Positions 16,497 to 25,603 of a stretch of DNA of 64,000 nt are shown here, piece by piece. The notes under the pieces are model-generated. The model saw only the letters and a program-made list of their open reading frames with translations. It had not been told where the DNA came from and did not search any database. The position numbers and the translations under genes are program-made. This DNA is from Buchananella felis (GTDB taxonomy: Bacteria > Actinomycetota > Actinomycetes > Actinomycetales > Actinomycetaceae): NCBI RefSeq assembly GCF_041380015.1, contig NZ_CP159978.1; one strand, given 5' to 3'. How positions within the stretch are numbered: the stretch's first letter is position 1; each line of letters opens with the position of its first letter.

Positions 16497-18692
16497 ATGG
16501 AAACGCTCAACTCCCCTACCCCGCGTCCGGTGGACGACGCTGCCCTGGGACAGGCCGCCTACGGAGAGTATTTTGACCCCCACTCCGTTCTTGGCCCCCA
16601 CTTCCACGAGGGCGCCCTGACCATCCGCACGGTGCGCCACCTGGCTGACGAGGTGGCGATCGTGACCGAGGACGGGGAGTTCCCCGCTGTTCACGAGGCC
16701 TACGGCGTGTGGGTGTGCGTGCTACCCGTGACGGAGATGCCCGACTACCGGGTCAAGGTCCGCTACGGAGAGACCACCGCAGTAGTTGATGACCCGTATC
16801 GGTTCCTCCCCACGCTGGGCGAGCTGGACATGCACTTGATCCGCGAAGGGCGCCACGAGCGCCTGTGGGAGGTGCTCGGCGCGCACGTGCGCGAGTACGA
16901 CGGCCCGCTAGGTGAGGTGAGTGGAACGTCGTTCGCCGTGTGGGCGCCGAACGCGCGCGCGGTTCGCGTGGTGGGCGACTTCAACTACTGGGACGGCACC
17001 GCCACCTCGATGCGCTCGCTGGGCAACTCCGGCGTCTGGGAGCTGTTCGTGCCCGGCGTGGGCGTGGGCACGCGCTACAAGTTCGAGATCAGGCGCGGCG
17101 ACGGCTCCTGGGTGCAAAAGGCCGACCCGATGGCGCGCGCCTGCGAGGTGCCGCCGCTGACCGCCTCGGTGGTGACCAAGAACGTCCACGAGTGGCACGA
17201 CGAGGAGTGGATGGAGGCCCGCAAGGAGAGGGACGCGCACTCCGGCCCGATGAGCATCTACGAGGTGCACCTGGGCTCCTGGCGTCCCGGCCTGACCTAC
17301 CGCGAGCTGGCCACGGAGCTGGTGGACTACGTCACCGACCTGGGCTTCACGCACGTGGAGTTCATGCCCGTCGCCGAGCACCCCTTCGGCGGCTCGTGGG
17401 GCTACCAGGTGACCTCCTATTTCGCGCCCACCTCCCGTTTCGGCACGCCGGACGACTTCCGCTACCTGGTGGACGCGCTGCACCAGGCCGGCGTCGGCGT
17501 AATCGTGGACTGGGTGCCGGCGCACTTCCCGAAGGACGAGTGGGCGCTGGCCCGGTTCGACGGGACCGCGCTCTACGAGCACCCGGACCCGCGCCTGGGA
17601 GAGCACCCGGACTGGGGCACGTTCATCTTCAACTTCGGCCGCGCCGAGGTGCGCAACTTCCTGGTGGCCAACGCCCTGTACTGGCTGGACGAGTTCCACA
17701 TCGACGGCCTTCGTGTGGACGCGGTGGCCTCCATGCTCTACCTGGACTACTCGCGTCAGGACGGCCAGTGGGCACCGAACGTTTACGGCGGGCGCGAGAA
17801 CCTGGAGGCGATCTCCTTCCTGCAGGAGGCCAACGCCACCGCCTACCGCCTCTACCCCGGCATCGTGATGATTGCGGAGGAGTCCACCGCGTTCCCCGGG
17901 GTTACTGCCCCCACCGAGTACGGCGGCCTGGGCTTTGGCCTGAAGTGGAACATGGGTTGGATGAACGACACGCTCAGCTACATCGCTGAGAAGCCGATCA
18001 ACCGCCGCTGGCACCACGGTAAGATGACCTTCTCCCTGGTCTACGCCTTCACCGAGCAGTTCGTGCTGCCCTTCAGCCACGACGAGGTGGTGCACGGCAA
18101 GGGCTCCCTGTTGGCCAAGATGCCGGGCGACTACTGGCAGCAGCTGGCCGGGCTGCGCTGCCTGCTGGCCTACCAGTGGGCCCACCCCGGCAAGCAGCTG
18201 CTGTTCATGGGCCAGGAGTTTGGCCAGGGCTCCGAGTGGGATGGCAACTGCCTGGAGTGGTGGCACATGGACAAGGCCGAGCACCAGGGCGTGCACCGCC
18301 TGGTGCGTCAGCTCAACGAGATCTACGCCGACACCGAGGCGCTGTGGGCGCACGACTTCAGCCCCGAGGGCTTCGAGTGGCTCAACGCCAACGACGGAGA
18401 CCACAACGTGTTCTCCTTCGTCCGCAAGACCCGCCGCGACGACGGCCACATGGAGTACCTGGTGTGCATCGCCAACTTTGCCGGCACTCCGCACGAGGGC
18501 TACCGCGTTGGTCTGCCGGTGGACGGGGAGTGGGACGAGGTCCTGAACACCGACGCCGAGGTCTTCTACGGCTCGGGCGTGGGCAACATGGGCAAGGTCT
18601 ACACCGAGCCGACCCCGTGGGACGGCCGGCCGCAGTCGGCTGCGCTGCGGGTGCCGCCGCTGGGCGCGCTCTGGCTGCGCGCGGTGCGCTGA
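16497..18692 (+). CDS. glgB: 1,4-alpha-glucan branching enzyme GlgB
   Basis: GH13 enzyme that makes alpha-1,6 branches. 731 residues from ATG 16497, which has AGGTG six bases upstream; a GTG nine bases earlier (16488) overlaps that site and is less likely. Domains: N-terminal N1 and CBM48 modules (to about 225), barrel with nucleophile D408 (GLRVDAVASM), E461 (MIAEEST), D529 (FSHDEVVHGKGS), and a C-terminal beta domain. It acts with GlgE in making branched alpha-glucan and with GlgX in its turnover. A strong bidirectional terminator follows. Confidence 0.95.
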   Translation: METLNSPTPRPVDDAALGQAAYGEYFDPHSVLGPHFHEGALTIRTVRHLADEVAIVTEDGEFPAVHEAYGVWVCVLPVTEMPDYRVKVRYGETTAVVDDPYRFLPTLGELDMHLIREGRHERLWEVLGAHVREYDGPLGEVSGTSFAVWAPNARAVRVVGDFNYWDGTATSMRSLGNSGVWELFVPGVGVGTRYKFEIRRGDGSWVQKADPMARACEVPPLTASVVTKNVHEWHDEEWMEARKERDAHSGPMSIYEVHLGSWRPGLTYRELATELVDYVTDLGFTHVEFMPVAEHPFGGSWGYQVTSYFAPTSRFGTPDDFRYLVDALHQAGVGVIVDWVPAHFPKDEWALARFDGTALYEHPDPRLGEHPDWGTFIFNFGRAEVRNFLVANALYWLDEFHIDGLRVDAVASMLYLDYSRQDGQWAPNVYGGRENLEAISFLQEANATAYRLYPGIVMIAEESTAFPGVTAPTEYGGLGFGLKWNMGWMNDTLSYIAEKPINRRWHHGKMTFSLVYAFTEQFVLPFSHDEVVHGKGSLLAKMPGDYWQQLAGLRCLLAYQWAHPGKQLLFMGQEFGQGSEWDGNCLEWWHMDKAEHQGVHRLVRQLNEIYADTEALWAHDFSPEGFEWLNANDGDHNVFSFVRKTRRDDGHMEYLVCIANFAGTPHEGYRVGLPVDGEWDEVLNTDAEVFYGSGVGNMGKVYTEPTPWDGRPQSAALRVPPLGALWLRAVR

Positions 18693-18742
18693 GCCCCGCG
18701 CCACTCGGGGTAGCCCCGGGTGACCCGGGCGGGGTGTTGGGG

Positions 18743-18772
18743 GGGGGCGAATCGGTTTTCCGATTCGCCCCC
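18743..18772. terminator. Bidirectional terminator after glgB
   Basis: Perfect 13-base stem (18743-18755 with 18760-18772) with a TTTT loop, between glgB and the convergent gene ending at 18865. The plus-strand tail is CTCCTCTCGTT, pyrimidine-rich. Confidence 0.85.
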
Positions 18773-18864
18773 TCCTCTCGTTCCTGAAAGGCACGGGCGT
18801 GCATCGCCCCGGGGGCCGCCCCGCGCTTGCGGCCCGGGCGGGGGCCGCAGCCGCTGCCCCTCTT

Positions 18865-19824
18865 CTACATGATCAGGCTGGCCAGCCTCCGGCGCGCCGC
18901 ACTCACCTCCGGGGTGGCGCCCAGGGCGTGGAACATCTCCACCAGGCGGGCGCGAGCGGCCTCCTTGTCCTCCCCGCTGCTTGCCGCCACGCGGTCCAGC
19001 AGCAGGTCCAGGGCGGCTGCGGCGTGCCCGGCCGCCAGGAGCTGGTCGGCCCGCGCCAGCGGGTCCTCCAGGACCTGGGCCGTGTCCTGGTGGCTGGACT
19101 CCTCCAGGCGCTGCATCAGCCGCACCTGGGAGAGCGCGGCCTGCGCCTCGTGGTCCCGGGGATTCTCCAGCAGGGCCTTCTCGTAGCACTTGATCGCCTT
19201 GCCCAGGTCGCCGGCCTCGATCGCGGCCTGTGCCTCCAGGTGGAGCGGCGGCACGGGCTTGGGCGGCGGCGCACCGGTCACCTTGCCGGTGATGCCCTGC
19301 TGGGTCGCCAGCGCGATCAGCTGCTCCAGCAGCGCGCGCAGCTGCTCGTACTCGGCCACTCCCTCGTAAAGCGGCACCGGGCGCCCGCCCAGCACGGCCA
19401 GCGTGTAGGGGTAGCTGGTCACGCCGAAGGCCTGCGCTACCTGCGGGTTCGTCTCGACGTCGGCCACCGCCAGCTGGAAGGCGCCGTCCGCTTCCTTGCA
19501 CAGCTCCCCCAGCACGGAGACGTTGCGGGCGGCACCCGGGTCCGTGCGGGCCGTGATCGCCACCACCACGGGGACCTGAGCGCTCAGCTCCACCATCTCG
19601 GCCAGGTTCGCCGGCGTCAGTTCCACCTCCAGCGGGGCGGGGATTCGCCCCGCCTCGTCGGAGCTACCTGCGCGATTCTGTGCCGTGCCTGCGCCTGCGC
19701 CGCCCGGGGCGGCACCGGTAACTGCCGAGCCGGCGCCGAGCACCCCCGGCTCGCCGCCCTGGCCCTGCGCCTTGGCGCGGGCCGCCGCAGCCATCTCCGA
19801 AAGGTCTAGCCCGCGTCCGCTCAT
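18865..19824 (-). CDS. Thioredoxin-fold/TPR protein (YbbN/CnoX-like)
   Basis: Protein of 319 residues. After about 60 low-complexity residues comes a thioredoxin-like fold (PLEVELTPANLAEMVELS...VPVVVAIT...VADVETNPQVAQAFGVTSYPYTLAVLGG) in which the usual CxxC is absent (ARTDPGAAR in its place). Helical TPR-like repeats form the C-terminal half (AIEAGDLGKAIKCYEKALLENP...). This is the YbbN/CnoX layout, a chaperone-like holdase in E. coli; here function is inferred. ATG 19824 overlaps the stop of the upstream lipoprotein gene by four bases (ATGA), so it is the last gene of a three-gene operon. Confidence 0.82.
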   Translation of the reverse strand: MSGRGLDLSEMAAAARAKAQGQGGEPGVLGAGSAVTGAAPGGAGAGTAQNRAGSSDEAGRIPAPLEVELTPANLAEMVELSAQVPVVVAITARTDPGAARNVSVLGELCKEADGAFQLAVADVETNPQVAQAFGVTSYPYTLAVLGGRPVPLYEGVAEYEQLRALLEQLIALATQQGITGKVTGAPPPKPVPPLHLEAQAAIEAGDLGKAIKCYEKALLENPRDHEAQAALSQVRLMQRLEESSHQDTAQVLEDPLARADQLLAAGHAAAALDLLLDRVAASSGEDKEAARARLVEMFHALGATPEVSAARRRLASLIM

Positions 19825-20819
19825 TGGGTGGCCTGCCAATCGGGGTTGGTGGAAGGATCGGCTACTACCGTGCGCAGCACGCGCTCGGCACCGATCACCT
19901 TGGCCTTCTCGCCGCTCACGGCCGAGGGCACGGCGAACGCCACGGTGATGTCCCAGGTGGCGGTCACGCTCCCCTCCACCTTCTTGTTCTCACCCAGCAG
20001 CGCACCGATGCTGCCGCCCAGGTTGAAGGTAGAGCCGGCCACCGTGCGCTGGAACACCGCGGTCTGCGTGAGCGTAGCCACCACGATCGCGCCGCCCTCT
20101 GCGGTCGGGATCTCAACGGCACCGTCCTCCCCCGCAGACAGCGTGGAGGCCACGGTCCCGGAGGCAGAAGCAGAGTCGGTCATGCTCTTGACCTGGGTGG
20201 CCAGGGCAGCGGTGAAGGTGTCGTCGACGTCCACCACGGCGTTGCCCACCTGCGCGGGAGCCATCTGGACGTAGTTAGAAACCACCTCCTGGGCAGAGTG
20301 CGCCGCGCCGGAGCCCTCCTTCACCCCGACCTCCGCGGAGAGCGTGGCCGGCACGGTGGCGCCCGGCAGCAGCCGCACCCAAGCCCACAGCTTGAACGGG
20401 TCCTGCGCGCCCTCCTGGCGAATCACCTTCAGAAGCGGGGTCTGCCCGTCGGTCGGGATCTCGGTTAGTTCCAGGATGGTCCGGGGCCACTCCACTCCGG
20501 CGCTAACCGTGGAGGTGTTGGTGGGGGCGGAGAGCGCCCCTGCGGGGAACTGACCACCGGACTTGCCGTCCAGCTCCAGCGCCGCCACGCGCATCCGCAG
20601 CGCGGGCCCGAACACGCGCGGGCTCAGGGCGTCGGCGTCCGCCGTCTTCACGGCCTCCAGCACCCGGTTGACGTCCGTGGTGACGTTGCCGATCTGCTCC
20701 TCGGTCAGCACCGGGCTGGTGTCGGGTACCTCGGTGCTCTGGGCACCCGGCTCGGTGGAACTGCACCCAGCCAGGAGCGCTGCGGCGGCCACTAGCGCGA
20801 TGGGAAGAAGACGCTTCAT
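19821..20819 (-). CDS. Putative lipoprotein of unknown function
   Basis: Protein of 332 residues with a lipoprotein signal peptide: MKR, a hydrophobic stretch, then lipobox LLAGC with C19. The rest is a soluble, extracytoplasmic protein of mixed beta/alpha character with no motif I recognise. It overlaps both neighbours by four bases (ATGA at each end), so it is made with the upstream membrane protein and the downstream thioredoxin-fold protein. The shared operon suggests a joint envelope function; nothing more specific can be seen. Confidence 0.8.
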   Translation of the reverse strand: MKRLLPIALVAAAALLAGCSSTEPGAQSTEVPDTSPVLTEEQIGNVTTDVNRVLEAVKTADADALSPRVFGPALRMRVAALELDGKSGGQFPAGALSAPTNTSTVSAGVEWPRTILELTEIPTDGQTPLLKVIRQEGAQDPFKLWAWVRLLPGATVPATLSAEVGVKEGSGAAHSAQEVVSNYVQMAPAQVGNAVVDVDDTFTAALATQVKSMTDSASASGTVASTLSAGEDGAVEIPTAEGGAIVVATLTQTAVFQRTVAGSTFNLGGSIGALLGENKKVEGSVTATWDITVAFAVPSAVSGEKAKVIGAERVLRTVVADPSTNPDWQATQ

Positions 20820-22411
20820 TCGGGCTTCTCCTCCGTCTCAGCCTCCGCAGGCGCGCTCTCCTCGGCGCCCGGGATCGGCCAATGGACCACGTAGCCAGTC
20901 TCCAACCGGCCGGAGCCCGCCCGCTCCGCTTCCTCGCTGCCGGTCTCACTGTGGCCGGCGGTAGCGGCGTCGGCGGGCGCAGCGTCGTCCACACTCAAGT
21001 CGCTGCTTTCGGCGTCCTGCGGCTGCGCTGCGGCCTGGCTCGCGCCGTCCTGGCTGGCTACGGCGGCGGGCCACTGGGGCATGTAGGCGCCCAGGAAGCC
21101 ACCGTTGGTGCCTCCCTCGCCGCGCCCCTCGCCAGTGGCCTCGGCGTTCCCGTCGGCACCGACGGTGGTGCCCGCCTCGCCGGCGTTCTGGCGAACGGAA
21201 CCGCCCAGGGAGAAGGAAGTGGCCCGGGCGTCCTCGCCCTCCACCAGCCCCGCCTTGACGGTGCCCGTGACGGAGGAACCGGCCTGGCTGGCAGCGCCGG
21301 CCAGCGCACCACCCACGGCTCCGGCAGCACCGGCGGTGGTGGCATCAGCGCCGCTCTTGGCGCCAGTCAGCTTGCCCAGGAAGGGCAGCTGCTCGCGCGC
21401 CGAGGAGGTCAGACGGCCCAGGATCGACTGGCGCGGCTTGGCAGCCTCCGGCGCGCCCTCGCCGCTCTCGCCGCTTTCGAGCCGCGCGAGCTCGCGGCGA
21501 GACAGCGGCGGCGGGCTGTTGGGGTCGATGGCGCGCATCGACTGCGTGGTGGCGGCCCGCTTGGCGGCCCGCTTCTCCGCGTTGCGGCGGCGGCGCTCGG
21601 CCTCCCGCTTGAACAACAGGTCGACGTAGAAGACCGCCCCGGCCAGGGCCAGGAACAGCAGCGCCCACAGCAGGCCGGGGATAAGGAAGGTGGAGCGGTC
21701 GCGCGCGGCCCAAGACAGCGTCAGGCTGGGCGCGCCACTGGTGCCGACCGCGATGAGGGAGACGTTGTCTACCTCCGGCTTCAGCTTCAGCTTGACCTCA
21801 CCGGTGCCGGACTTCGCGGTGGTCCACATGTCGCTGCTGGTCAGCGCGGCCTGCATGGTAGCCGTGTCCAGTTCCTCGGCACCCGAGCCGTCCTGCGGTG
21901 CACCGCTAGCCCCCTCGCTGGCGGCCGCAGAGGCGGCGGTGGAGGCCGACGCACTGGCCCCCTCGCTCGCCGCCGCACTGGCACCCGCACTGGCACCCGC
22001 ACTGGCGCTCTCACTCGCGGCCGGGGAGGGCGCCACGGTGGCGACCTCGGTGTTGGGGTCCAGGTTGACGGAGGTGAGGGTCTCCCAGTCCACGATGCCA
22101 GTGATCTCCGCTACCCGGTAGCTGGAGGACCAACCGTCCACGTCAGCGGTGCGGCCGATCGCCACTGCCACCTGCTCGCCCTTGGGCACGGTCACGGTGG
22201 CCAGGACCTCCCCCGGCAGGGCGTTGAGCACGCCCGGGGAGGTGATGAGCACCGGGGACTTGGCGTTGGCCGCCACCGGGTCGAACGTGGCCACCACGCG
22301 GTCTGCTGGCTTTAGTACCGTCGCGGACAGGATTGCCCAAACCAGGAATACGGCAGCGATTGCAGCCAGCGCGTATGCGGCGTTTAGCAGAGTAAGCAGT
22401 GACTTTTTCAA
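20816..22411 (-). CDS. Two-pass membrane protein with Ser/Ala-rich linker
   Basis: Protein of 531 residues: a short cytoplasmic N-terminus, membrane segment at about 11-33, an extracytoplasmic domain (about 35-125) followed by an Ala/Ser-rich linker (SASAGASAGAS type, about 125-175), a second outside segment, a membrane helix at about 243-266 (LLWALLFLALAGAVFYVDLL), then a basic cytoplasmic stretch (REAERRRRNAEKRAAKR) and a long low-complexity tail. I do not recognise the family. First gene of a three-gene operon joined by ATGA overlaps; AAGGAG lies upstream of ATG 22411. Confidence 0.78.
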   Translation of the reverse strand: MKKSLLTLLNAAYALAAIAAVFLVWAILSATVLKPADRVVATFDPVAANAKSPVLITSPGVLNALPGEVLATVTVPKGEQVAVAIGRTADVDGWSSSYRVAEITGIVDWETLTSVNLDPNTEVATVAPSPAASESASAGASAGASAAASEGASASASTAASAAASEGASGAPQDGSGAEELDTATMQAALTSSDMWTTAKSGTGEVKLKLKPEVDNVSLIAVGTSGAPSLTLSWAARDRSTFLIPGLLWALLFLALAGAVFYVDLLFKREAERRRRNAEKRAAKRAATTQSMRAIDPNSPPPLSRRELARLESGESGEGAPEAAKPRQSILGRLTSSAREQLPFLGKLTGAKSGADATTAGAAGAVGGALAGAASQAGSSVTGTVKAGLVEGEDARATSFSLGGSVRQNAGEAGTTVGADGNAEATGEGRGEGGTNGGFLGAYMPQWPAAVASQDGASQAAAQPQDAESSDLSVDDAAPADAATAGHSETGSEEAERAGSGRLETGYVVHWPIPGAEESAPAEAETEEKPE

Positions 22412-22487
22412 AGGTAACTCCTTGGGTCAACAGATACGATGCCACACAGTGCCCAGGGCCCTGCCCCGAACGAAGGATGAATCACAG

Positions 22488-22913
22488 GTGAATGAAGCTG
22501 CCTGGATGAGTCAGCGCCGCCAGAATGCGGCCCTCCATCAGGAGCGGCTGGAGCGCGAGCGTGCCGCCCAAAGCGCCCAGGCCGGTGAGCTGATCCGGGC
22601 TTTCCTGGTCAGCGCCCGCCGCCGTGGTTTGCAGCCGCAGCCGCTGCGGGTTTCCGGCTATTCCGGTTTCGAGGCCCGCACCAACCTGCGCGGCTGGTAT
22701 CTGCGCCTGGACCGCACGGTGGGGATAGACACCGATGGCAATTTCTACGTGTTAACCGCTCCCCTTTCGTTCCTTGATCGCTTCCGCACGCAGCGGCCGG
22801 TGCCCTCCCCGCCCCCGCTGGTGATTGGCCAGGGTGGGCGCGACGGTGACTCCATCGAGCTGCGTGCTGCCCTAGAGCGTCTCCTACCTGGCTGGGAAGA
22901 CGCCGAGAGTTAG
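22488..22913 (+). CDS. Hypothetical protein, 141 residues
   Basis: Soluble protein with a charged helical N-terminus (RRQNAALHQERLERERAAQ) and a compact C-terminal part (GWYLRLDRTVGIDTDGNFYVLTA...). I do not recognise it. GTG 22488 has GAAGGA about ten bases upstream; ATG 22506 is the alternative. It is divergent from the membrane-protein operon, with a gap of 76 bases holding both promoters. Codon use matches the region (GC-rich third positions), which supports real coding. Confidence 0.65.
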   Translation: MNEAAWMSQRRQNAALHQERLERERAAQSAQAGELIRAFLVSARRRGLQPQPLRVSGYSGFEARTNLRGWYLRLDRTVGIDTDGNFYVLTAPLSFLDRFRTQRPVPSPPPLVIGQGGRDGDSIELRAALERLLPGWEDAES

Positions 22914-23003
22914 TTGACCTGTGGATGGACGACGCTGCCGCGCCGCCCCGTCCCTTCCCCGCGCCGCTGCGTGCGCCGGCGTTCTTGTGGGCTGATTTGG
23001 CTG

Positions 23004-23846
23004 CTACCGGGCGACTTGGCGCACCAGTTCCGCCAGGGCCTGCGCGGTGGCGGCGGGGTTCTCCATGGGCGGGAAGTGGCCGGCCCCGGCCACGGTGACC
23101 ACCCGGCAGCCCATGGCAGCGGCCATGTGTTCGGCGTCGGCGGGGCTGCAGGGCACGTCGTGCTCCCCGCGCAGTACCAGGCCGGGGGTGGCGGCCCGCG
23201 CCAGGGTGCGCAGCGCGTCGGTGCGGTCGGGGCGGGCCGCCATGGCGCGCTGGGCCCAGGCGATGGCCTGCCCGCTGCTGGCGCCGGCCATCGCCCGGTA
23301 TGCATCCAGCACGTCTCCCCCGGCCAGGGTGGCCGGGGCAAGCACGGCGCCGGCCATGGGGGCAACCACACCGGCCCCCTCGGTGAGGGCGCGCTCGGCC
23401 ATGTCCAGGCGGCCGGCGCGCACCTGCGGCGCGTCGAGGGTGGACTTGGTGTCCAGCAGGGCGAGCGCGGCCACCAGTTCGGGGTGGCGCTCTGCCAACG
23501 CCATCGCCACGTAGCCGCCCATGGAGAGGCCCGCCACGGCGGCGCGCTCTATCCCCAGGGCGCGCAGCGTGGCGGCCACGGCGTCCGCGTAGCCCTCCAG
23601 GCCCTCCACCGGGCCGTGCCCGCCGGGACCCACCAGGTGGGCGCTGCCGCCCCAGCCGGGACCGTCCACCACCAAAACATCCTCCACCCCACGAGCGGCG
23701 AGCTCCGGCAAGAGCAGGTCCCACATGTGTCCGTCCACGGGGAAGCCGTGCAGCAGCACCAGCGGCAGCCCGCCGGGATTGCCGAGGCGGCAGGTGGCTA
23801 GGTAGGTCGGTTCCACGGGTTTCTCCTTCGTCTCCAACTGGGCCAA
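23004..23846 (-). CDS. Alpha/beta hydrolase
   Basis: Soluble 280-residue hydrolase of the AB_hydrolase_1 type. The oxyanion-hole motif is HGFPVDG (33-39), the nucleophile elbow GLSMGG with S108, the acid region GEHDVPCSP, and the catalytic histidine in GAGHFPPMENP near the C-terminus. The substrate cannot be told from the sequence; esterase, haloperoxidase-like or lactonase roles are all possible. It ends convergent with the small gene at 22488-22913. Confidence 0.88.
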   Translation of the reverse strand: MAQLETKEKPVEPTYLATCRLGNPGGLPLVLLHGFPVDGHMWDLLLPELAARGVEDVLVVDGPGWGGSAHLVGPGGHGPVEGLEGYADAVAATLRALGIERAAVAGLSMGGYVAMALAERHPELVAALALLDTKSTLDAPQVRAGRLDMAERALTEGAGVVAPMAGAVLAPATLAGGDVLDAYRAMAGASSGQAIAWAQRAMAARPDRTDALRTLARAATPGLVLRGEHDVPCSPADAEHMAAAMGCRVVTVAGAGHFPPMENPAATAQALAELVRQVAR

Positions 23847-23928
23847 GTGGCGCTCCTAGCCGCAATTGTTGCCTGCCTGGCCGGCAACGTCGTCCCTTTT
23901 CGGCCCAAGCGTTGCAGCCTGGGTCCTT

Positions 23929-24225
23929 TTACCGGACGGCGCGCTGCCAGCAGGCCGTGTGCCAGTGGCGGCGCTCCTCCAGGCCGGCGTCGGCCCCGAA
24001 GAGGTGCTCGTTGCTCCAGGCGACCACGTGCGCGGTGCCGGGCACGATGGGGCGGTGGCAGCCCGGACACGTGTAGGTCTTGGTGCTGCCCTGCTGGCGG
24101 CGCACCGTGAAGTCCGCTCCGCCCGGGCCGCGCTCGGTGCGGGGTAACGCGGCCAAGCGGCCCATGTCCAGGGGAACGTGCCCCTGGACGTAGGGCCGCT
24201 TGGAGGATCGCCGGCCGCTCGGCAC
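23929..24225 (-). CDS. Small zinc-ribbon-like conserved actinobacterial protein
   Basis: 98 residues. The centre has YTCPGCHRPI and VVAW, the C-terminus RRHWHTACWQ: Cys-x2-Cys plus a His/Cys-rich end, consistent with one metal site. Proteins of this kind are widespread next to other genes in actinobacteria and are annotated only as hypothetical. The GTG start shares its first base with the nagA TAG stop (TAGTG), so it is translationally coupled to nagA. The open frame extends far upstream inside nagA, but that part is a shadow. Confidence 0.75.
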   Translation of the reverse strand: MPSGRRSSKRPYVQGHVPLDMGRLAALPRTERGPGGADFTVRRQQGSTKTYTCPGCHRPIVPGTAHVVAWSNEHLFGADAGLEERRHWHTACWQRAVR

Positions 24226-25430
24226 TAGGCCACCAGCGCGCCGCGGCGGTAGACCTCGACGGGGTGGATGTCCTCGGTGACCACCACGACGTCGGCGAAC
24301 TTGCCGGCCTCCAGGGAGCCCACCTGGTCCTCGATGCCGATGATGCGGGCGCCCACCAGGGTGGCGCTGTAGACGGTGTCCACCAGGCTGACGCCGCCCT
24401 TGTACGTGGTGCGCACCACGTCCATGAGGCGCGCGGTGCCGCCCGCGATGGAGCCGCCGTGGGTGAGGCGGGCCACGCCGTCCGCCACGGTGACCTCCTG
24501 GGAGCCCAGGCGGTAGGCGCCGTCGGGCATGCCGGCTGCGGCCATCGCGTCGGTGATGAGCACTACGTTGTCGCGGCCCACGATCTCGAACACGTTGCGC
24601 ACCACGGCCGGGGACAGGTGGGTGCCGTCGGCCACCAGCTCCACCACGCAGCGGTCGCGCACGGCGGAGGCCAGGAACTCGGCGATCGGGCTGGGGGTGC
24701 GGTGGTGCAGCGGGGTCATGCCGTTGAACAGGTGGGTGACGGTGCACAGCGGGGAGCGGCGGTTCTCGGTGCGCGCCAGGATCTCCACGGCGTCGTCCAG
24801 GGCCTTGCGGGTCTCGTCCGGCCCGGCGTCGGTGTGCCCGAAGGACGGCAGGGCGCCGCCCTCGATCAGCGCCTCGCTGACGCCGCCGGCGCCCACCACG
24901 TTCGGCTTCTCCGGGGCGATGGTCATGGTCATGCCGTAGCCGCGCGCGATCTGGATCAGCTCGCGGGTCAGCTCCGGGTTGGGCTCCTGGATCAGCTTGG
25001 GGTCCTGGGCGCCGCAGCGCACCTCGCTGACGAAGGGGCCCTCCCAGTGGATGCCGGCCAGCTCGCCCTCGTCGCACAGGTCCGCCAGCAGGGCGGTGCG
25101 CTCGCGCAGCGTGTCCGGGGCGGCGGTGACGGTGGAGGCCACCAGGGTGGTGGTGCCCTGGGAGCGGTGGGCCATGACGGCGGTCAGCACGTCCTCGCGG
25201 GTCTGGGCGTCGGGGAAGGAGGCGGAGCCGCCGCCGTGGCAGTGCACGTCCACCAGGCCGGGCAGCACGTACCCGTCTACCGCCTTGGCGGCATCTGCCA
25301 AGCCCGCCGGGGCCTGCGCGGCGGGACCAACGTAGGTGAGCTTGTCGCCCTCCCACGCCACCACGCCGTCGGCCAGGATTTCATCGGTTAGTACAACGCG
25401 CCCGCGCAGAGCGCCAGTGATCTGCTCCAT
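24225..25430 (-). CDS. nagA: N-acetylglucosamine-6-phosphate deacetylase
   Basis: Amidohydrolase-family enzyme giving glucosamine 6-phosphate and acetate in amino-sugar salvage or wall recycling. 401 residues from ATG 25430. Metal and substrate motifs in order: HCHGGG, HWEGPF, GHTDA, THLFNGM, DGTHL and the catalytic aspartate in ITDAMAAAG. Length is normal. The open frame extends 19 codons upstream, but homology begins at MEQITGALRG; a -10-like box sits just upstream. nagB is not in this window. The zinc-ribbon gene follows with a one-base overlap. Confidence 0.93.
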   Translation of the reverse strand: MEQITGALRGRVVLTDEILADGVVAWEGDKLTYVGPAAQAPAGLADAAKAVDGYVLPGLVDVHCHGGGSASFPDAQTREDVLTAVMAHRSQGTTTLVASTVTAAPDTLRERTALLADLCDEGELAGIHWEGPFVSEVRCGAQDPKLIQEPNPELTRELIQIARGYGMTMTIAPEKPNVVGAGGVSEALIEGGALPSFGHTDAGPDETRKALDDAVEILARTENRRSPLCTVTHLFNGMTPLHHRTPSPIAEFLASAVRDRCVVELVADGTHLSPAVVRNVFEIVGRDNVVLITDAMAAAGMPDGAYRLGSQEVTVADGVARLTHGGSIAGGTARLMDVVRTTYKGGVSLVDTVYSATLVGARIIGIEDQVGSLEAGKFADVVVVTEDIHPVEVYRRGALVA

Positions 25431-25437
25431 GGGCGCA

Positions 25438-25443
25438 ATTGTG
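25438..25443 (-). promoter_or_regulatory. Candidate -10 box for leaderless nagA mRNA
   Basis: On the minus strand CACAAT ends seven bases before the nagA ATG and no Shine-Dalgarno sequence is visible. It is weaker than the boxes of nucS and argS. Confidence 0.4.
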
Positions 25444-25603
25444 CCACCGCGAGCCTTGTCCGGGTTGGGACCACCCGCCGCGAACAATTGATTTCGCTAA
25501 TCGACAATCGAGCGGCGGCCGCCTTTAGCGAGCCTTACCGAACCGGGGACGACGTGCCCGCCTGCCGCCCGGCGGGCGCGGTCGCTGCCGTCATGGCGGC
25601 GGC

